Source: Hyphomicrobiales bacterium (GTDB taxonomy: Bacteria > Pseudomonadota > Alphaproteobacteria > Rhizobiales > Rhizobiaceae). From it: a stretch of DNA of 64,000 nucleotides. Of this stretch, positions 16,560 through 26,909 are shown one piece after another. The DNA is taken from NCBI GenBank assembly GCA_900472575.1, contig UCIV01000017.1, positions 186,001-250,000 of the forward strand, read 5' to 3'. The position numbers and the translations under genes are program-made. How positions within the stretch are numbered: position 1 is the stretch's first letter; each line of letters starts with the position of its first letter. The notes beneath the pieces are model-generated. The model made no database searches. It was not told the origin of the DNA and saw nothing but the letters and a program-made list of their open reading frames with translations.

Positions 16560-18818
16560 TCAATCATAAACCCGCTTCAGATTGGCCACGCAGTCCAGTT
16601 CTTTCAACTGCGAAAGAAGTTGGTTGAGCTGACGCAGGTCCCAGACCTCGATTTCCATCGCGATCTCGGAAAAGTCATCGGCGCGGTTGGAGCCCATGGA
16701 CATGGTGCGGATATTGATGTCGAGCGCACCGATCGTCGTGGCGACGGTTGCAAGCGTGCCGGGTTCATTGATCGTGTTGATCTCGATCTTGGCCGGGAAG
16801 CGCGACTTGTTGGCTTCGTCGAGATCCCAGCGGACATCGATCCAGCGTTCCGGCTCGTCGTCGAATTTCTGCAGCGCAGGCGCCTGGATCGGATAGATGG
16901 TGATGCCCTTGCTCTTGCCCGCATCCATGATGCCGACGATTCGATCGCCGGGGACCGCGCCGCTCGGGGCGAAGCGCACCTGGGTATTGGCGGCAAGTCC
17001 GCGGATCGGCAATAGGGTCGCCACGAGATCTGCTGCCTGGGCGTTTTCCAGATCTGTCTGGGATTTCGCCGGCAGCTTGAACATCATGCCGGTTGCGCTC
17101 GGGACGTTGAACCAGCCCTGATCGGCTGCCGGCTTCACGGTTACGCGCTCGTCCTTGTAATCAGGGAAGACGGCGCGCAGCACGTCGAGCGAAGAAAGCT
17201 CACCGCGACCGACAGAGGCGATCGTATCCTCGACATCCTTCTGCGCCAGACGGTGCAGCGCCGGCTTCAGCGCGTCGCGGGAAAAAGTCTTGCCGGCGCG
17301 TTCGAAGGTGCGCTCCAGAATGCGGTGACCGAGGCCGGCATATTGCTTGCGGATCGCCATGCGTGTGGCGCGGCGGATCGCCGAGCGCGCCTTGCCGGTG
17401 ACGACGATCTCTTCCCAGGCAGCCGGCGGAACCTGGACGCCGGACCGGATGATTTCGACTTCGTCGCCGTTGTTCAGCCGGGTTACGAGCGGCATGATAC
17501 GGCCGTTGATCTTGGCGCCGACCGTGGTGTCGCCGATGTTGGTATGAACCGCATAGGCGAAGTCGATGGGGGTTGCACCGCGTGGCAGCGCGATAAGCTT
17601 GCCTTTCGGGGTGAAACAGAAAACCTGGTCCTGGAACAGTTCGAGCTTGGTGTGTTCGAGGAACTCTTCGGGATTATCACCTTCGGCCAGCGATTCGATC
17701 GTGTGGCGCAGCCAGGAATAGGCGTTGCTCTCCTTCGGCAAAAGCTCGTCACTCTTGGCCGGTCCCTTGCCTGCAACAGACTGCCCGTCCTTGTAGAGCG
17801 TATGAGCGGCGATGCCGTATTCGGCGATTTCCTGCATCAGCTGGGTGCGTATCTGCAGTTCGATACGCTGGCGGGATGGACCGACGATGGTGGTGTGGAT
17901 CGAACGGTAATCGTTCTGCTTGGGGTTCGAAATGTAATCCTTGAACCGGCCGGGAACGACGCGCCAGCGTGTGTGGACGATACCGAGCGCCTTGTAGCAG
18001 CAGGCAACGTCGTCAACGATGATGCGGAAACCGTAGACATCCGAAAGTTGCTCGAAAGAGAGCGACTTCGACTGCATCTTGCGGAAGACCGAATAGGGTT
18101 TCTTCTGCCGTCCCTTGACGAAAGTTCCATTCAGGCCGTTGGCGACCAGAAGCTCGCGCAGTTCATCCTCGATCTTCTTGATCAGGCCCTCATTGCGGGC
18201 GGACAGATCCGCCAGGCGCTGCGTGACCGTCTCGTAGGCTTCCGGATTGATATACTGGAAGGACAGGTCCTCCAGTTCGTCACGCATGTCCTGCATACCC
18301 ATGCGGCCGGCGAGCGGCGCATAGATATCCATCGTCTCTTCGGAAATGCGTGCCTTCTGCTCGGCCTTCATGTGGTCGAGCGTGCGCATGTTATGCAGAC
18401 GGTCGGCGAGCTTCACCAGCAGAACGCGGACGTCATCGGAAATGGCGAGCAACAGCTTGCGAAGGTTCTCGGCCTGCTTGGCCTTTTTCGACACGAGGTC
18501 GAGGCGTTTCAGCTTAGTCAGACCTTCGACGAGCCGACCGATATCCTCGCCGAACAGTTCGTCGATCTCGGCGCGGGTGGCTGTCGTGTCCTCGATCGTG
18601 TCATGCAGAAGCGCGACCGCGATGGTCGACTCATCAAGATGCATGTCGGTGAGGATGGCCGCTACTTCGAGCGGATGGGAAATGTAGGGATCACCGGAGG
18701 CGCGCTTTTGCTGGCCATGCTTCTGCATGGCGTAAACATATGCCTTGTTGAGAAGAGCTTCATTGGCGTCGGGCTTGTATTTCTGCACCCGCTCAACAAG
18801 CTCGTACTGCCTCATCAT
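16560..18818 (-). CDS. rsh: Bifunctional (p)ppGpp synthetase/hydrolase (Rsh)
   Basis: Stringent-response enzyme that makes and degrades (p)ppGpp, 752 aa. Domains in order: HD hydrolase (about 25-180) with HPLEVAAILTDMHLDE and the HD motif LLHDTIEDT; synthetase (about 240-350) with YGFRIIVDDVACCYKALG and NPKQNDYRSIHTT; TGS (about 390-450) with FCFTPKGKLIALPRGATPID; a zinc-finger/helical region; and a C-terminal ACT domain (about 675-750). Both catalytic halves look intact. ATG codons at 18818 and 18815 are both possible starts. It follows rpoZ on the same strand with a 220-base gap. Confidence 0.96.
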   Translation of the reverse strand: MMRQYELVERVQKYKPDANEALLNKAYVYAMQKHGQQKRASGDPYISHPLEVAAILTDMHLDESTIAVALLHDTIEDTTATRAEIDELFGEDIGRLVEGLTKLKRLDLVSKKAKQAENLRKLLLAISDDVRVLLVKLADRLHNMRTLDHMKAEQKARISEETMDIYAPLAGRMGMQDMRDELEDLSFQYINPEAYETVTQRLADLSARNEGLIKKIEDELRELLVANGLNGTFVKGRQKKPYSVFRKMQSKSLSFEQLSDVYGFRIIVDDVACCYKALGIVHTRWRVVPGRFKDYISNPKQNDYRSIHTTIVGPSRQRIELQIRTQLMQEIAEYGIAAHTLYKDGQSVAGKGPAKSDELLPKESNAYSWLRHTIESLAEGDNPEEFLEHTKLELFQDQVFCFTPKGKLIALPRGATPIDFAYAVHTNIGDTTVGAKINGRIMPLVTRLNNGDEVEIIRSGVQVPPAAWEEIVVTGKARSAIRRATRMAIRKQYAGLGHRILERTFERAGKTFSRDALKPALHRLAQKDVEDTIASVGRGELSSLDVLRAVFPDYKDERVTVKPAADQGWFNVPSATGMMFKLPAKSQTDLENAQAADLVATLLPIRGLAANTQVRFAPSGAVPGDRIVGIMDAGKSKGITIYPIQAPALQKFDDEPERWIDVRWDLDEANKSRFPAKIEINTINEPGTLATVATTIGALDINIRTMSMGSNRADDFSEIAMEIEVWDLRQLNQLLSQLKELDCVANLKRVYD

Positions 18819-19037
18819 TCCCGGAAATGCCCTTCAAATACGGTGTGGCGACAAAAGAAAATGGCGCGCCAACCATCGGTTAGCGCAGCCATCATTATTG
18901 AGACAACCAGATTAGGGCGACAGGATGAACGATACCTTGCCGCAGCGCACTATCGTTCCGACCGGAGCGATTATTCCGACCGTTTTATCCGCGCCAAGCG
19001 AATATCGATTGAAATCCGCTCAGGCACATTATGCCGA

Positions 19038-19442
19038 TCAGTAGTCGTCGCTCTTTTCCGGCGGGACCAGACCTTCGATACCGGCCAGCAGTTCTTCTTC
19101 CGACATCTGGTCGAAATTGACGGTTTCCGGAGCATCTTCATCTTCAACGTCGGAGGCAACCGATACACCGCCAGCGGCAATCAGAGCTGCCGGATCGGGC
19201 TCGGGCTCGTCAACTTCAACATGCTTCTGCAGCGAGTGGATCAGGTCTTCCTTCAGGTCGTCGGGAGACAGTGTCTCATCGGCAATCTCGCGAAGAGCGA
19301 CTACGGGGTTCTTGTCATTATCGCGGTCGATGGTGATCGCAGCGCCCTGCGAAATCTGGCGAGCGCGATGGCTTGCGAGCAGAACCAGCTCGAAACGGTT
19401 GTCGACTTTGTCAATGCAATCTTCTACTGTGACGCGGGCCAT
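19038..19442 (-). CDS. rpoZ: RNA polymerase omega subunit
   Basis: Omega subunit, which promotes RNA polymerase assembly and ppGpp sensing, 134 aa. The start [20 protein letters not shown] and the second conserved stretch [20 protein letters not shown] are canonical. The acidic C-terminal tail ([20 protein letters not shown]) is typical of rhizobial omega. The frame is open to 19496, but family alignment fixes the ATG at 19442. Its position upstream of rsh is conserved in alphaproteobacteria, placing a ppGpp-binding polymerase subunit next to the ppGpp synthetase. Confidence 0.95.
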   Translation of the reverse strand: MARVTVEDCIDKVDNRFELVLLASHRARQISQGAAITIDRDNDKNPVVALREIADETLSPDDLKEDLIHSLQKHVEVDEPEPDPAALIAAGGVSVASDVEDEDAPETVNFDQMSEEELLAGIEGLVPPEKSDDY

Positions 19443-19910
19443 TGCCTGTCCTTTGCGGTCCTGGATTTCCGGAATTGATACGCCCGATACAGCCATCGGA
19501 CGGGAAATTCAAGTTTTTCCTAAACCCGGGGCCAATCGAGTGGTGAGTTACGGGGCGTTTACTGAGGAGAAAACGCTCCATTCGAAGGCGCAAAGCACTG
19601 ACAGCATGATCTCTGTCAAAGCCTGGCGGCGAAGAAACGGGTGAGGTTCACCTGTTTATCCGGATACCAAATCCGGCAAGCGCTGCGCCCGAGAACTCGT
19701 AGTCGAATGGTCCGCGCCTTGGACATTAAGACTAAAGTGCTTGGGATGGAGGAATATATTCAATCAGCACGTGCTTGGAATATTGCGAATCGTAACTTAC
19801 ATGACAGATATATGAATAGTTCGTAATGTAAGAATTATTCCGATATCGTCGGTACATATTTCGTTTTACCGATCTGCTCGGAAAACGGGCATAAAAAGGG
19901 ATGGAGACAT
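19443..19910. other. Divergent intergenic region rpoZ / NYN gene
   Basis: 468 bases with no supported coding frame. The second half is A/T-rich (around 19790-19870) and probably holds the promoters of both divergent genes; no element could be assigned with confidence. Confidence 0.4.
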
Positions 19911-20486
19911 ATGTTTGACCCGAGAGAGAAAATTGCTCTCTTTATCGATGGCGCGAATTTGTACGCCGCCTCAAAAAGCCTCGGCTTCGATATAGACTAT
20001 CGAAAGCTTCTGAAGGCTTTCCAGAAACGCGGCTACCTGCTTCGCGCCTATTATTACACGGCGCTTATCGAAGACCAGGAATATTCCTCGATCCGCCCGC
20101 TGATCGACTGGCTGGACTATAACGGATACAAGGTCGTGACCAAGCCCGCGAAGGAATTCACGGACAGTCTTGGTCGTCGCAAGATCAAGGGCAACATGGA
20201 TATCGAACTGGCCATCGATGCGATGGAACAGTCGGAAACCGTCGATCATCTGGTGATCTTCTCCGGCGACGGCGACTTCACCAATCTGGTGGAGGCGTTG
20301 CAGCGTCGCGGCCGTAAGGTTTCGGTCGTCTCGACGATGCAGACGCAACCTCCGATGATCGCCGACGACCTACGCCGTCAGGCCGATCACTTCATCGACC
20401 TGATGACGCTGAAGGCGGAGGTCGGCCGCGACCCGAGCGAACGCGCGGTACGCCCGACCGAGCCCACAGAGCCGGCCGACGCGTAA
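19911..20486 (+). CDS. NYN-domain (LabA/DUF88) putative ribonuclease
   Basis: 191-aa member of the NYN/PIN-like nuclease superfamily. Conserved acidic positions are visible in the four expected blocks: LFIDGANLYAA (about 11-21), KGNMDIELAIDAM (about 93-105), FSGDGDFTNLVEAL (about 117-130) and VSVVSTM. RNA cleavage is the family expectation. The ATG at 19911 has GGAGA 5 bases upstream. A Pro/Glu/Ala-rich tail ends the protein. In rhizobia this gene is a regular neighbour of rpoZ-rsh, suggesting but not proving a role in RNA metabolism linked to growth control. Confidence 0.88.
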   Translation: MFDPREKIALFIDGANLYAASKSLGFDIDYRKLLKAFQKRGYLLRAYYYTALIEDQEYSSIRPLIDWLDYNGYKVVTKPAKEFTDSLGRRKIKGNMDIELAIDAMEQSETVDHLVIFSGDGDFTNLVEALQRRGRKVSVVSTMQTQPPMIADDLRRQADHFIDLMTLKAEVGRDPSERAVRPTEPTEPADA

Positions 20487-20510
20487 CTGTCGAAGCAGAC
20501 ATAATCAGAA

Positions 20511-20543
20511 AAATAGGCGCCCGTTTTTCGGCGGCGCCTATTT
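20511..20543 (+). terminator. Terminator of the NYN gene
   Basis: AAATAGGCGC (20511-20520) pairs with GCGCCTATTT (20534-20543), loop CCGTTTTTCGGCG, then TCGTTT. It is 24 bases after the stop. Confidence 0.8.
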
Positions 20544-20566
20544 TCGTTTCGGGCTAGAAGAGTGTC

Positions 20567-21667
20567 ATGCTGTTTCAACGCCCTTCCGACGACATTCTTT
20601 ATGATGCGCTGATCGCCCGCGATCCTTCCTATGAAGGATTTGCCTGGGTGGCCGTGAAGACAACCGGCATTTTCTGCCGCCTCACCTGCCCTGCCCGCAA
20701 GCCGAAGCGCGAGAATTCAACTTTCTATGAGACGATCGCCGAATGCCTCGAAGCCGGCTTTCGCCCCTGCAATCGATGCCGGCCGATGTTGAAGCTTGGC
20801 GAGACCGATCCCGTGGTCACAAGGCTGATCGATGCACTCGATGCCGATCCGATGCGGTGCTGGAGCGAAGGCGACGTGAGCGCCTTAGGCGTCGATCCAT
20901 CCACCGTTCGACGTGCGTTCAAGCGGCAATTCGGCATGAGTTTTCTGGAAATGGCGCGCCTGAGACGAATGGGCAAGGCCGCGGAAGTGCTGAATGACGG
21001 CGCCAATGTGATCGACGCCCAGCTCGATGCGGGTTACGAATCCGGTAGCGGCTTTCGTGCCGCGATCGCAAGACTGTTCGGGGAAGCTCCGGTGAGACTG
21101 CGTGGCAAGGGCCTTCTGCGTGCCGACTGGATCGATACGCCGATCGGCCCGATGATCGCGATCGCCGACACGCACGCCCTGCATATTCTGGAATTTGCCG
21201 AGCGCAAGGCGCTACCGGCAGAGATCCGCAGACTGCAGAAGGCGAGCGGCAGCAGTATCGTCATGGGACGGTATCCGCCAATCGACGAGATCGAGGCGGA
21301 ACTGAAGGCCTATTTTTCCGGCCAAAACAAGGGGTTCAGGACGCGGCTTGCCGAGCATGGCTCGCCGTTCCAGCGGCAGGTGTGGCAGGCGCTACGCGAT
21401 ATCCCGGCCGGGGAGCTTCGCACCTATGGCGCACTTGCGAGCGACATGAACAGGCCCTCCTCCACCCGCGCCGTTGCGGGTGCCAACGGCGCCAACCAGA
21501 TCGCCATCGTCATTCCTTGCCACAGGGTGCTTTCAGCCGATGGCAGCCTGACCGGTTATGGCGGCGGCCTGTGGCGCAAACGCTGGCTGATCGAACATGA
21601 ACGCCGAATGGCGGAAGGAGTTGGCGGGCGGCAACCCGGCTACCCGGCAGGCACCGCGGTGCGCTGA
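20567..21667 (+). CDS. ada: Bifunctional Ada: methylphosphotriester/O6-methylguanine-DNA methyltransferase and activator
   Basis: DNA alkylation repair protein and AraC-type activator, 366 aa. The N-terminal zinc domain has the four cysteines C37, C41, C68 and C71 (TTGIFCRLTCPARKP and FRPCNRCRP); methyl transfer to the first Cys is the activating step in E. coli Ada. An AraC-type helix-turn-helix follows (about 95-180, TVRRAFKRQFGMSFLEMARL). The C-terminal methyltransferase has the active-site IPCHRVL and the GYGGGLWRKRWL ending. All domains look intact. It overlaps the convergent gene at 21640 by 28 bases. Confidence 0.95.
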   Translation: MLFQRPSDDILYDALIARDPSYEGFAWVAVKTTGIFCRLTCPARKPKRENSTFYETIAECLEAGFRPCNRCRPMLKLGETDPVVTRLIDALDADPMRCWSEGDVSALGVDPSTVRRAFKRQFGMSFLEMARLRRMGKAAEVLNDGANVIDAQLDAGYESGSGFRAAIARLFGEAPVRLRGKGLLRADWIDTPIGPMIAIADTHALHILEFAERKALPAEIRRLQKASGSSIVMGRYPPIDEIEAELKAYFSGQNKGFRTRLAEHGSPFQRQVWQALRDIPAGELRTYGALASDMNRPSSTRAVAGANGANQIAIVIPCHRVLSADGSLTGYGGGLWRKRWLIEHERRMAEGVGGRQPGYPAGTAVR

Positions 21668-22608
21668 TCTCCGTTTGACTGCGGACGGCTGCCCGACTTT
21701 GTCGCCCGGAAGATGGCCTCGACGACGAGCGACAGCGGCAGGCCGATGAAGAGCGGGATAAAGAAATAGATCACCCGGAAGGCGACCAGCGAGCCGATCG
21801 ATGCCTGATCGCCCATGACATGCCGGACTGTCGCTTCCAGCACGCCGAGGCCGCCGGGCGCATGGGTTATGAGGATCGCGACATTGGCGAGCACGAAGGC
21901 GGTTGCAGCCTTGAGGTAACTGACATCAGCACCTGCCGCCATCACCTCACGCAGGCAGGCCGAGACAAGAGCGAAGTTGACCGTGCCGATGACCACTTGA
22001 GCGACGGCAATTTTCCAGGTGGGCATCTGGAACGTCCAGTTGCGGATTTTCAGCGGCGCACGCAGGAAGGCGGCAAGCGCGATGTAGAGTGCCGTTGCGG
22101 CAAGGCAGCCTGCGCCGATGGCAATCACGCCCCCCTGCCTCAGACGCAGCACTGCGGCAGCATCCTCCGGGTTGATCACCATGACGATGCCGGCAAGCAC
22201 AGCCATGCCGAGCCCTACCGTGACGCCAGAGAGCAGCACGATCTTCGCCACATCTTCAGTCGTCATGCCCCAGTGGGCGTAATAGCGATAGCGCAGCGCA
22301 CCGCTGCTGAGGCCCGACATGCCCACGCTCTGGCCGATGGAGAGCGCGATGAAAGACGCGAGCGCGATTTTAGGATAGGGCAGATCGTTCTTCACATAAC
22401 GCACGCCGCACCAGTCAAAGCCGGTGAGGCAGAGATAGGAGCCGAAGGCGAAGAGGAGCGCCAGAGCCAGATTGGCAGCTGGGATATCGCGGACCGACTG
22501 GGCGATCTCGGAGAACGAGTGCTCGCGAAAAACCTGATAAAGGAGCCAGGCGGCAAGGCCGAAACCGACAACCAGCATCAGGTAGGTGAAAAACTGCTTC
22601 TTCGTCAT
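21640..22608 (-). CDS. LPG-synthase-TM/UPF0104 family membrane protein
   Basis: 322-aa integral membrane protein of the lysylphosphatidylglycerol-synthase transmembrane family (flippase-like domain), with about eight hydrophobic helices from residue 5 onward. Family-typical segments include SVGMSGLSSGALRYRYYAHW and the glycine-rich THAPGGLGVLEATV near the C-terminus. The soluble aminoacyl-transferase domain of full MprF is absent, so it may be only the flippase-like half. A second, divergent member lies at 39288-40244. Its 3' end overlaps the end of ada (convergent). Confidence 0.85.
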   Translation of the reverse strand: MTKKQFFTYLMLVVGFGLAAWLLYQVFREHSFSEIAQSVRDIPAANLALALLFAFGSYLCLTGFDWCGVRYVKNDLPYPKIALASFIALSIGQSVGMSGLSSGALRYRYYAHWGMTTEDVAKIVLLSGVTVGLGMAVLAGIVMVINPEDAAAVLRLRQGGVIAIGAGCLAATALYIALAAFLRAPLKIRNWTFQMPTWKIAVAQVVIGTVNFALVSACLREVMAAGADVSYLKAATAFVLANVAILITHAPGGLGVLEATVRHVMGDQASIGSLVAFRVIYFFIPLFIGLPLSLVVEAIFRATKSGSRPQSNGDQRTAVPAG

Positions 22609-22853
22609 TATCCGCTTACCCGCATGAACGTGCGGGGAAACGGCGGGGGATGAGTTTGGTTCCGGTGGAGGTTTTACCTCGGCGCCAGCTTCAACGCCTT
22701 ATCCCGCCTGCCAGCACCTTCTGCCCGCAGGCGGGGAAAAGGACCCAAGCCACGCCGTTACCGTGCGCCGCAGATCTCGAACAGGGCACGTTCCCTTGGC
22801 CCCGCTTGAGGGCAGAGGGTCAGCGATTACGCCGAATGCGCATTTGATCAGTC

Positions 22854-23330
22854 TCAGCCGTTCTTCAACAGCCGCGACTTCTGCCGGTTCCAGTCGCGTT
22901 CCTTCTCGGTCTCGCGCTTGTCGTGCAGCTTCTTGCCCTTGGCGAGCGCGAGCTCCAGCTTGGCCCTGCCCTTTTCGTTGAAATAGATTTTCAACGGCAC
23001 GAGCGTCATGCCTTCGCGGTTGATGCTGTTGCGCAGACGACCGATCTCGCGCTTCGACAGGAGCAGCTTGCGGCGGCGGCGCGGCTCGTGGTTGAAGCGG
23101 TTGGCCTGCAGATATTCCGGCAGGTGGCTGTTGATCAGCCAGATCTCCTCGCCTTCGTCCGACGCATAGGATTCGGCAATATTGGCCTTGCCGTCGCGCA
23201 GAGACTTCACCTCGGTACCAGTCAGCACCAGGCCTGCCTCATAGGTGTCGATGATCTCGTAGTTGAACCGGGCCTTGCGGTTTTCCGCAACGACCTTGTT
23301 GACCACGCGCTGGCTGCCTTTGGGTGCCAT
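22854..23330 (-). CDS. smpB: SsrA-binding protein SmpB
   Basis: RNA-binding partner of tmRNA in trans-translation rescue of stalled ribosomes, 158 aa. It starts [20 protein letters not shown] and has the family motifs [20 protein letters not shown] and [21 protein letters not shown], and ends with the basic tail [20 protein letters not shown]. The open frame extends to 23480, but that part overlaps an intergenic repeat; alignment sets the ATG at 23330. It lies downstream of dapA, separated by a terminator and the repeat. Confidence 0.96.
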   Translation of the reverse strand: MAPKGSQRVVNKVVAENRKARFNYEIIDTYEAGLVLTGTEVKSLRDGKANIAESYASDEGEEIWLINSHLPEYLQANRFNHEPRRRRKLLLSKREIGRLRNSINREGMTLVPLKIYFNEKGRAKLELALAKGKKLHDKRETEKERDWNRQKSRLLKNG

Positions 23331-23351
23331 CAGACGAATTCCATTCCGCTT

Positions 23352-23455
23352 AGAGCGTATCCGCTTTTCTTCGAAAGGCGAAAAGGCTCCAATACTCTGT
23401 TTGACGCAATTCCGGACACAAAACCGGTTCCCACTTTTGCTGGAATTGCTTTTCC
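23352..23455. repeat. Rhizobial-type short intergenic repeat upstream of smpB
   Basis: Sequence beginning AGAGCGTATCC with an internal hairpin (CGCTTTTC/GAAAGGCG), continuing TTTGACGCAATTCCGGAC, AAAACCGGTT, ACTTTTGCTGGAATTGC. The half GACGCAATTCCGGA...CTGGAATTGC forms an inverted repeat (GCAATTCC/GGAATTGC). I recognise this as the short dispersed repeat common in Rhizobium and Agrobacterium intergenic regions. Only one copy is visible in this window. Confidence 0.65.
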
Positions 23456-23462
23456 AAATAAG

Positions 23463-23491
23463 AACCCCGCCCAAAAGCAATGAGCGGGGTT
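23463..23491 (-). terminator. Terminator between dapA and smpB
   Basis: On the minus strand AACCCCGC (23491-23484) pairs with GCGGGGTT (23470-23463), loop of 13, followed by CTTATTTGG. It lies 75 bases after the dapA stop and would insulate smpB. Confidence 0.65.
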
Positions 23492-23565
23492 AAGCATTGA
23501 TATAATGCGGTCAGGACCGAATGTGAAGCTTATGCGTCAGCGACTTCGAGCGCCAAGGCAATGCC

Positions 23566-24450
23566 TCAGTTCAACAGGCCTGCATGGCGCAGCGCCGCAT
23601 CGATTGCGGCTTCGGTCGCAGGCTCAAGCTCGGAGACCAGGGGCGAGCGCACGGTGCGCTCCATGCCGCGCAGCTTGCTCAGACCGTATTTGGCGCCACA
23701 GAGACCCGGCTCCATGAAGATTGCCTTGTGCAGCGGCATAAGACGATCCTGGTATTCGAGCGCCTTCTTGTAATCTCCGGCCAGCGTCGCCGCCTGGAAT
23801 TCGGCACAGAGGCGCGGCGCGACATTGGCCGTGACCGAAATGCAGCCGACACCGCCATGCGCATTGAAACCGAGCGCCGTAGCGTCCTCGCCGGAAAGCT
23901 GGATGAAATCGGTACCGCAGGAGATGCGCTGTTCCGAGACGCGCTCGATCTTGCCCGTCGCGTCCTTGACGCCGACGATATTCTTATGCGCCTTGGCAAG
24001 CTTGCCCATGGTTTCCGGGCTCATGTCGATAACGGAACGCCCCGGGATATTGTAGATGAAGATGGGCAGGGAAACCGCATCAGCGATTGCCGAGAAATGG
24101 GCGAAAAGCCCCTTCTGGGTCGGCTTGTTGTAATAGGGCGTGACGACAAGCAGAGCATCGGCGCCGGCCTGTTCTGCATGCTGTGCTAGCTCGATCGCTT
24201 CTGTCGTATTGTTGGAACCAGCACCAGCGATGACCGGCACGCGCTTGGCAGCGACCTCCACACAGAGCTCGACCACACGCTTGTGCTCATCATGGGAAAG
24301 CGTCGGCGATTCACCCGTCGTGCCGACCGGAACGAGGCCCGAGCTGCCCTCTGCAATCACCCATTCGACATGATCTGCAAACGCTTTTTCATCGACAGCC
24401 CCGCCAGTGGTGAACGGCGTTACGAGCGCGGGGATCGATCCCTTGAACAT
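23566..24450 (-). CDS. dapA: 4-hydroxy-tetrahydrodipicolinate synthase
   Basis: First committed step of diaminopimelate/lysine synthesis: condenses pyruvate with aspartate semialdehyde, 294 aa. Catalytic features are visible: the [15 protein letters not shown] signature, Tyr in [10 protein letters not shown] and Schiff-base Lys in [10 protein letters not shown]. The start [13 protein letters not shown] at 24450 has GGGAG six bases upstream; the frame is open to 24579 without similarity. It is divergent from the lytic transglycosylase gene, linking precursor supply and turnover of peptidoglycan by position only. Confidence 0.96.
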   Translation of the reverse strand: MFKGSIPALVTPFTTGGAVDEKAFADHVEWVIAEGSSGLVPVGTTGESPTLSHDEHKRVVELCVEVAAKRVPVIAGAGSNNTTEAIELAQHAEQAGADALLVVTPYYNKPTQKGLFAHFSAIADAVSLPIFIYNIPGRSVIDMSPETMGKLAKAHKNIVGVKDATGKIERVSEQRISCGTDFIQLSGEDATALGFNAHGGVGCISVTANVAPRLCAEFQAATLAGDYKKALEYQDRLMPLHKAIFMEPGLCGAKYGLSKLRGMERTVRSPLVSELEPATEAAIDAALRHAGLLN

Positions 24451-24681
24451 GCAAAACTCCCAATGGCCGCAGTCCATGCTTCGGCCGTAATCAATGACTA
24501 AGGTGGCGCACCATAAAGCGGAGGCAGATCGCCGACAAGCGCAAAGCTCACGGGAAACTGATCGCCGGCCACCGCTCATTGATACGTATTTTAGAGGTCG
24601 TGGTAAGGTTTCGTTAATGCCGCCGGAGCCTAATGGGAGAACCCGATAATAGGGGTATATGTCTTTTTCGCGAGTCGCCGG

Positions 24682-26796
24682 ATGAAGAAGCCCGCTCTGA
24701 TCCTCACCTTAGGATTGGGTGCAGCCAGCATATCGAGCCTTGTGCTCGCCCAGAGCGGTGGCGCTGGCAGCGGCATCGTGCCGCTTCCCTTTGCCCGGCC
24801 GAACGCACCGATGAGCGCGCCTGTGCCAACGCAACCGGGCTCCCAGGCTATCCCCACGCCAACCGCCATGCCCATTCCCGAGATTACCGGTTCCATTCCT
24901 AGGCTCGACCGACCGCTTGCATCTTCTGCACTCAAAACCGGGCTCGACGCGCTTTCCGGCAATGATGCGGCGCAGGCGATTGCTGCACGCGACAGCCTGC
25001 CGGCAGGCTCGCTCGACCGCAAAATCCTCACCTGGGCGATTGCCAGTTCGGGAATGAAGGATGTGCCCTATCGCGAGATTGCTAGCGCTTCACGCGAACT
25101 GACCGGCTGGCCGGGGCTCGGCGGATTGCGCGAGCGGGAAGAACGCGCGCTTTATCGCGAAAACCCGCCTGCTGCAGCGGTGCTTTCCGCCATGGGCAAT
25201 TCACGCCCGCAGACGCCGGAAGGTGCAATGATCCTCGCCCGCGCGCAGACGGCAGCCGGGAAAACCGCTGAGGCCGCCCGGACCCTGCGCGGTCTATGGT
25301 CTTCCGAGACACTCGATGTGGCGACCGAAGACAAGCTGCTTGGCGAATTCGGCGGGTTGTTCACCGCAGCCGATCACAAAACCCGCATGGACTATCTCAT
25401 GTATCGCGGCCGCGTGGCGCAGGCGAAACGGTTTTCCGGTCTCGGCAATGCGCAGTCGCTTTATAACGCGTGGGCAGCCGTTGCGAACAATGCCAGGATT
25501 GCCGATGCGCTGATCAATGCTGTTGCAGGCTCGTGGGCGAGCGATCCCGCTTATCTCTTCGCCAAAATAGAATATGCAAGGCGGCAGAACGATTATGCCG
25601 GAGCGGCAAAGCTGCTTGAGCGCATACCGCGCGATCCGGCAAAACTCGTCTATCCAACGGAATGGTGGAACGAGCAACGGATCGTCTCGCGCGGGCTTGC
25701 GGATCTAGGTCAGTTCAGCGCCGCCTACAGGCTGGTCGCAAATCATGTGGCGCAATCTACCGTCGACCGCGCCGATGCGGAATTCCATGCTGGATGGTAT
25801 GCGCTGAGGGCGCTTCAGGATCCGGCGACGGCCGAGACGCATTTCCGCAAGATTTACGAAGCTTCCAACCGGCCGCTTTCCGCGTCGCGGGCGCTCTACT
25901 GGCTCGGCCGATCGGCTGAGGCCGGCGGACCAGAGGCGCGTAACTTTTATGAACAGGCGGCGCGTTATTCCGGCACGTTCTACGGGCAGTTGGCCGCAGC
26001 AAAACTCGGCAAATCGACGCTCGATGTAAGCTACCCCTCCCCCACGGCGCAGGACCGTGAGCGCTTCGCTTCGCGTGAGGTGGTCCGTGCCATCGCGCGG
26101 CTTGACGCCGTCGGCCATGACCGGCGATCAGCAGCACTTTATGCGGCACTCGGCGAGCAGATCGACAGCCCGGGCGAACTTTCGCTTTTGACCGCACGCG
26201 CGGAAGCACAAGGCGACCATGCACTATCGCTGCGAATCGGCAAGTCAGCCTTTTCCCGCGGTGTCGATGTGGCGGCACTCGCCTATCCTATCGGCGTCAT
26301 TCCGGCCGGCGCCGATATTGCCGGTTCCGGCAAGGCGCTTGCCTATTCGATCGCAAGGCAGGAAAGCGCATTCAACCCGTCAGCCGTTTCCGCAGCGAAT
26401 GCCCGCGGCCTTCTACAGCTTTTACCCGGGACGGCACAGGGCGTTGCCAAGCGGCACGGGATGAGCTTCAAGGCGGACCGGCTGACCAGTGACGCTGGTT
26501 ACAACGCCACGCTTGGCGCGCATTATCTCGGCGAGCAGATCGACGCTTTCGGCGGCTCCTATGTACTGACCTTCATAGCTTACAATGCCGGACCGAAGCG
26601 TGTGCCGGAATGGATTGCTCGTTATGGTGATCCGCGTGGCAAGTCGCTCGAAGAGGTGATCGACTGGGTTGAACGCATCCCCTTCCCCGAAACGCGCAAC
26701 TACGTTCAGCGCGTCTTGGAGAATTATCAGGTCTACAAGACCCGGCTGGGGCAGAAGGCCGATATTGTTGACGATCTGCGCTTCGGCAGGCGGTGA
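24682..26796 (+). CDS. Soluble lytic murein transglycosylase
   Basis: Periplasmic Slt-type enzyme that cleaves the MurNAc-GlcNAc bond with 1,6-anhydro product formation, 704 aa. A signal peptide ([20 protein letters not shown], cleavage after LVLA) is followed by a Pro/Gly-rich linker, a long alpha-superhelical U-domain with TPR-like repeats (about 90-540) and the C-terminal catalytic domain with the glutamate in [19 protein letters not shown] and the motifs [10 protein letters not shown] and [11 protein letters not shown]. It is the conserved neighbour of dapA in rhizobia. Confidence 0.93.
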   Translation: MKKPALILTLGLGAASISSLVLAQSGGAGSGIVPLPFARPNAPMSAPVPTQPGSQAIPTPTAMPIPEITGSIPRLDRPLASSALKTGLDALSGNDAAQAIAARDSLPAGSLDRKILTWAIASSGMKDVPYREIASASRELTGWPGLGGLREREERALYRENPPAAAVLSAMGNSRPQTPEGAMILARAQTAAGKTAEAARTLRGLWSSETLDVATEDKLLGEFGGLFTAADHKTRMDYLMYRGRVAQAKRFSGLGNAQSLYNAWAAVANNARIADALINAVAGSWASDPAYLFAKIEYARRQNDYAGAAKLLERIPRDPAKLVYPTEWWNEQRIVSRGLADLGQFSAAYRLVANHVAQSTVDRADAEFHAGWYALRALQDPATAETHFRKIYEASNRPLSASRALYWLGRSAEAGGPEARNFYEQAARYSGTFYGQLAAAKLGKSTLDVSYPSPTAQDRERFASREVVRAIARLDAVGHDRRSAALYAALGEQIDSPGELSLLTARAEAQGDHALSLRIGKSAFSRGVDVAALAYPIGVIPAGADIAGSGKALAYSIARQESAFNPSAVSAANARGLLQLLPGTAQGVAKRHGMSFKADRLTSDAGYNATLGAHYLGEQIDAFGGSYVLTFIAYNAGPKRVPEWIARYGDPRGKSLEEVIDWVERIPFPETRNYVQRVLENYQVYKTRLGQKADIVDDLRFGRR

Positions 26797-26872
26797 GACC
26801 GAGAGCCATAGACAGCCGCGCCTTACCCCGATTCTCGAACAGTTCGATAGCAGGATACCCTGATAAGCACGA

Positions 26873-26897
26873 AAAAGCCCGGCCAAGCCGGGCTTTT
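26873..26897. terminator. Bidirectional terminator between slt and porin 1
   Basis: AAAAGCCCGGC, loop CAA, GCCGGGCTTTT. It serves the convergent transglycosylase gene and the first porin gene. Nearly the same hairpin follows each of the other two porin genes. Confidence 0.88.
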
Positions 26898-26909
26898 CAA
26901 CTTCTGTGA

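Noticed and set aside
17253-19478. 741-aa plus-strand frame opposite rsh and rpoZ
   Set aside because: Antisense shadow of two certain genes in GC-rich DNA; its length comes from the high GC of the opposite strand.
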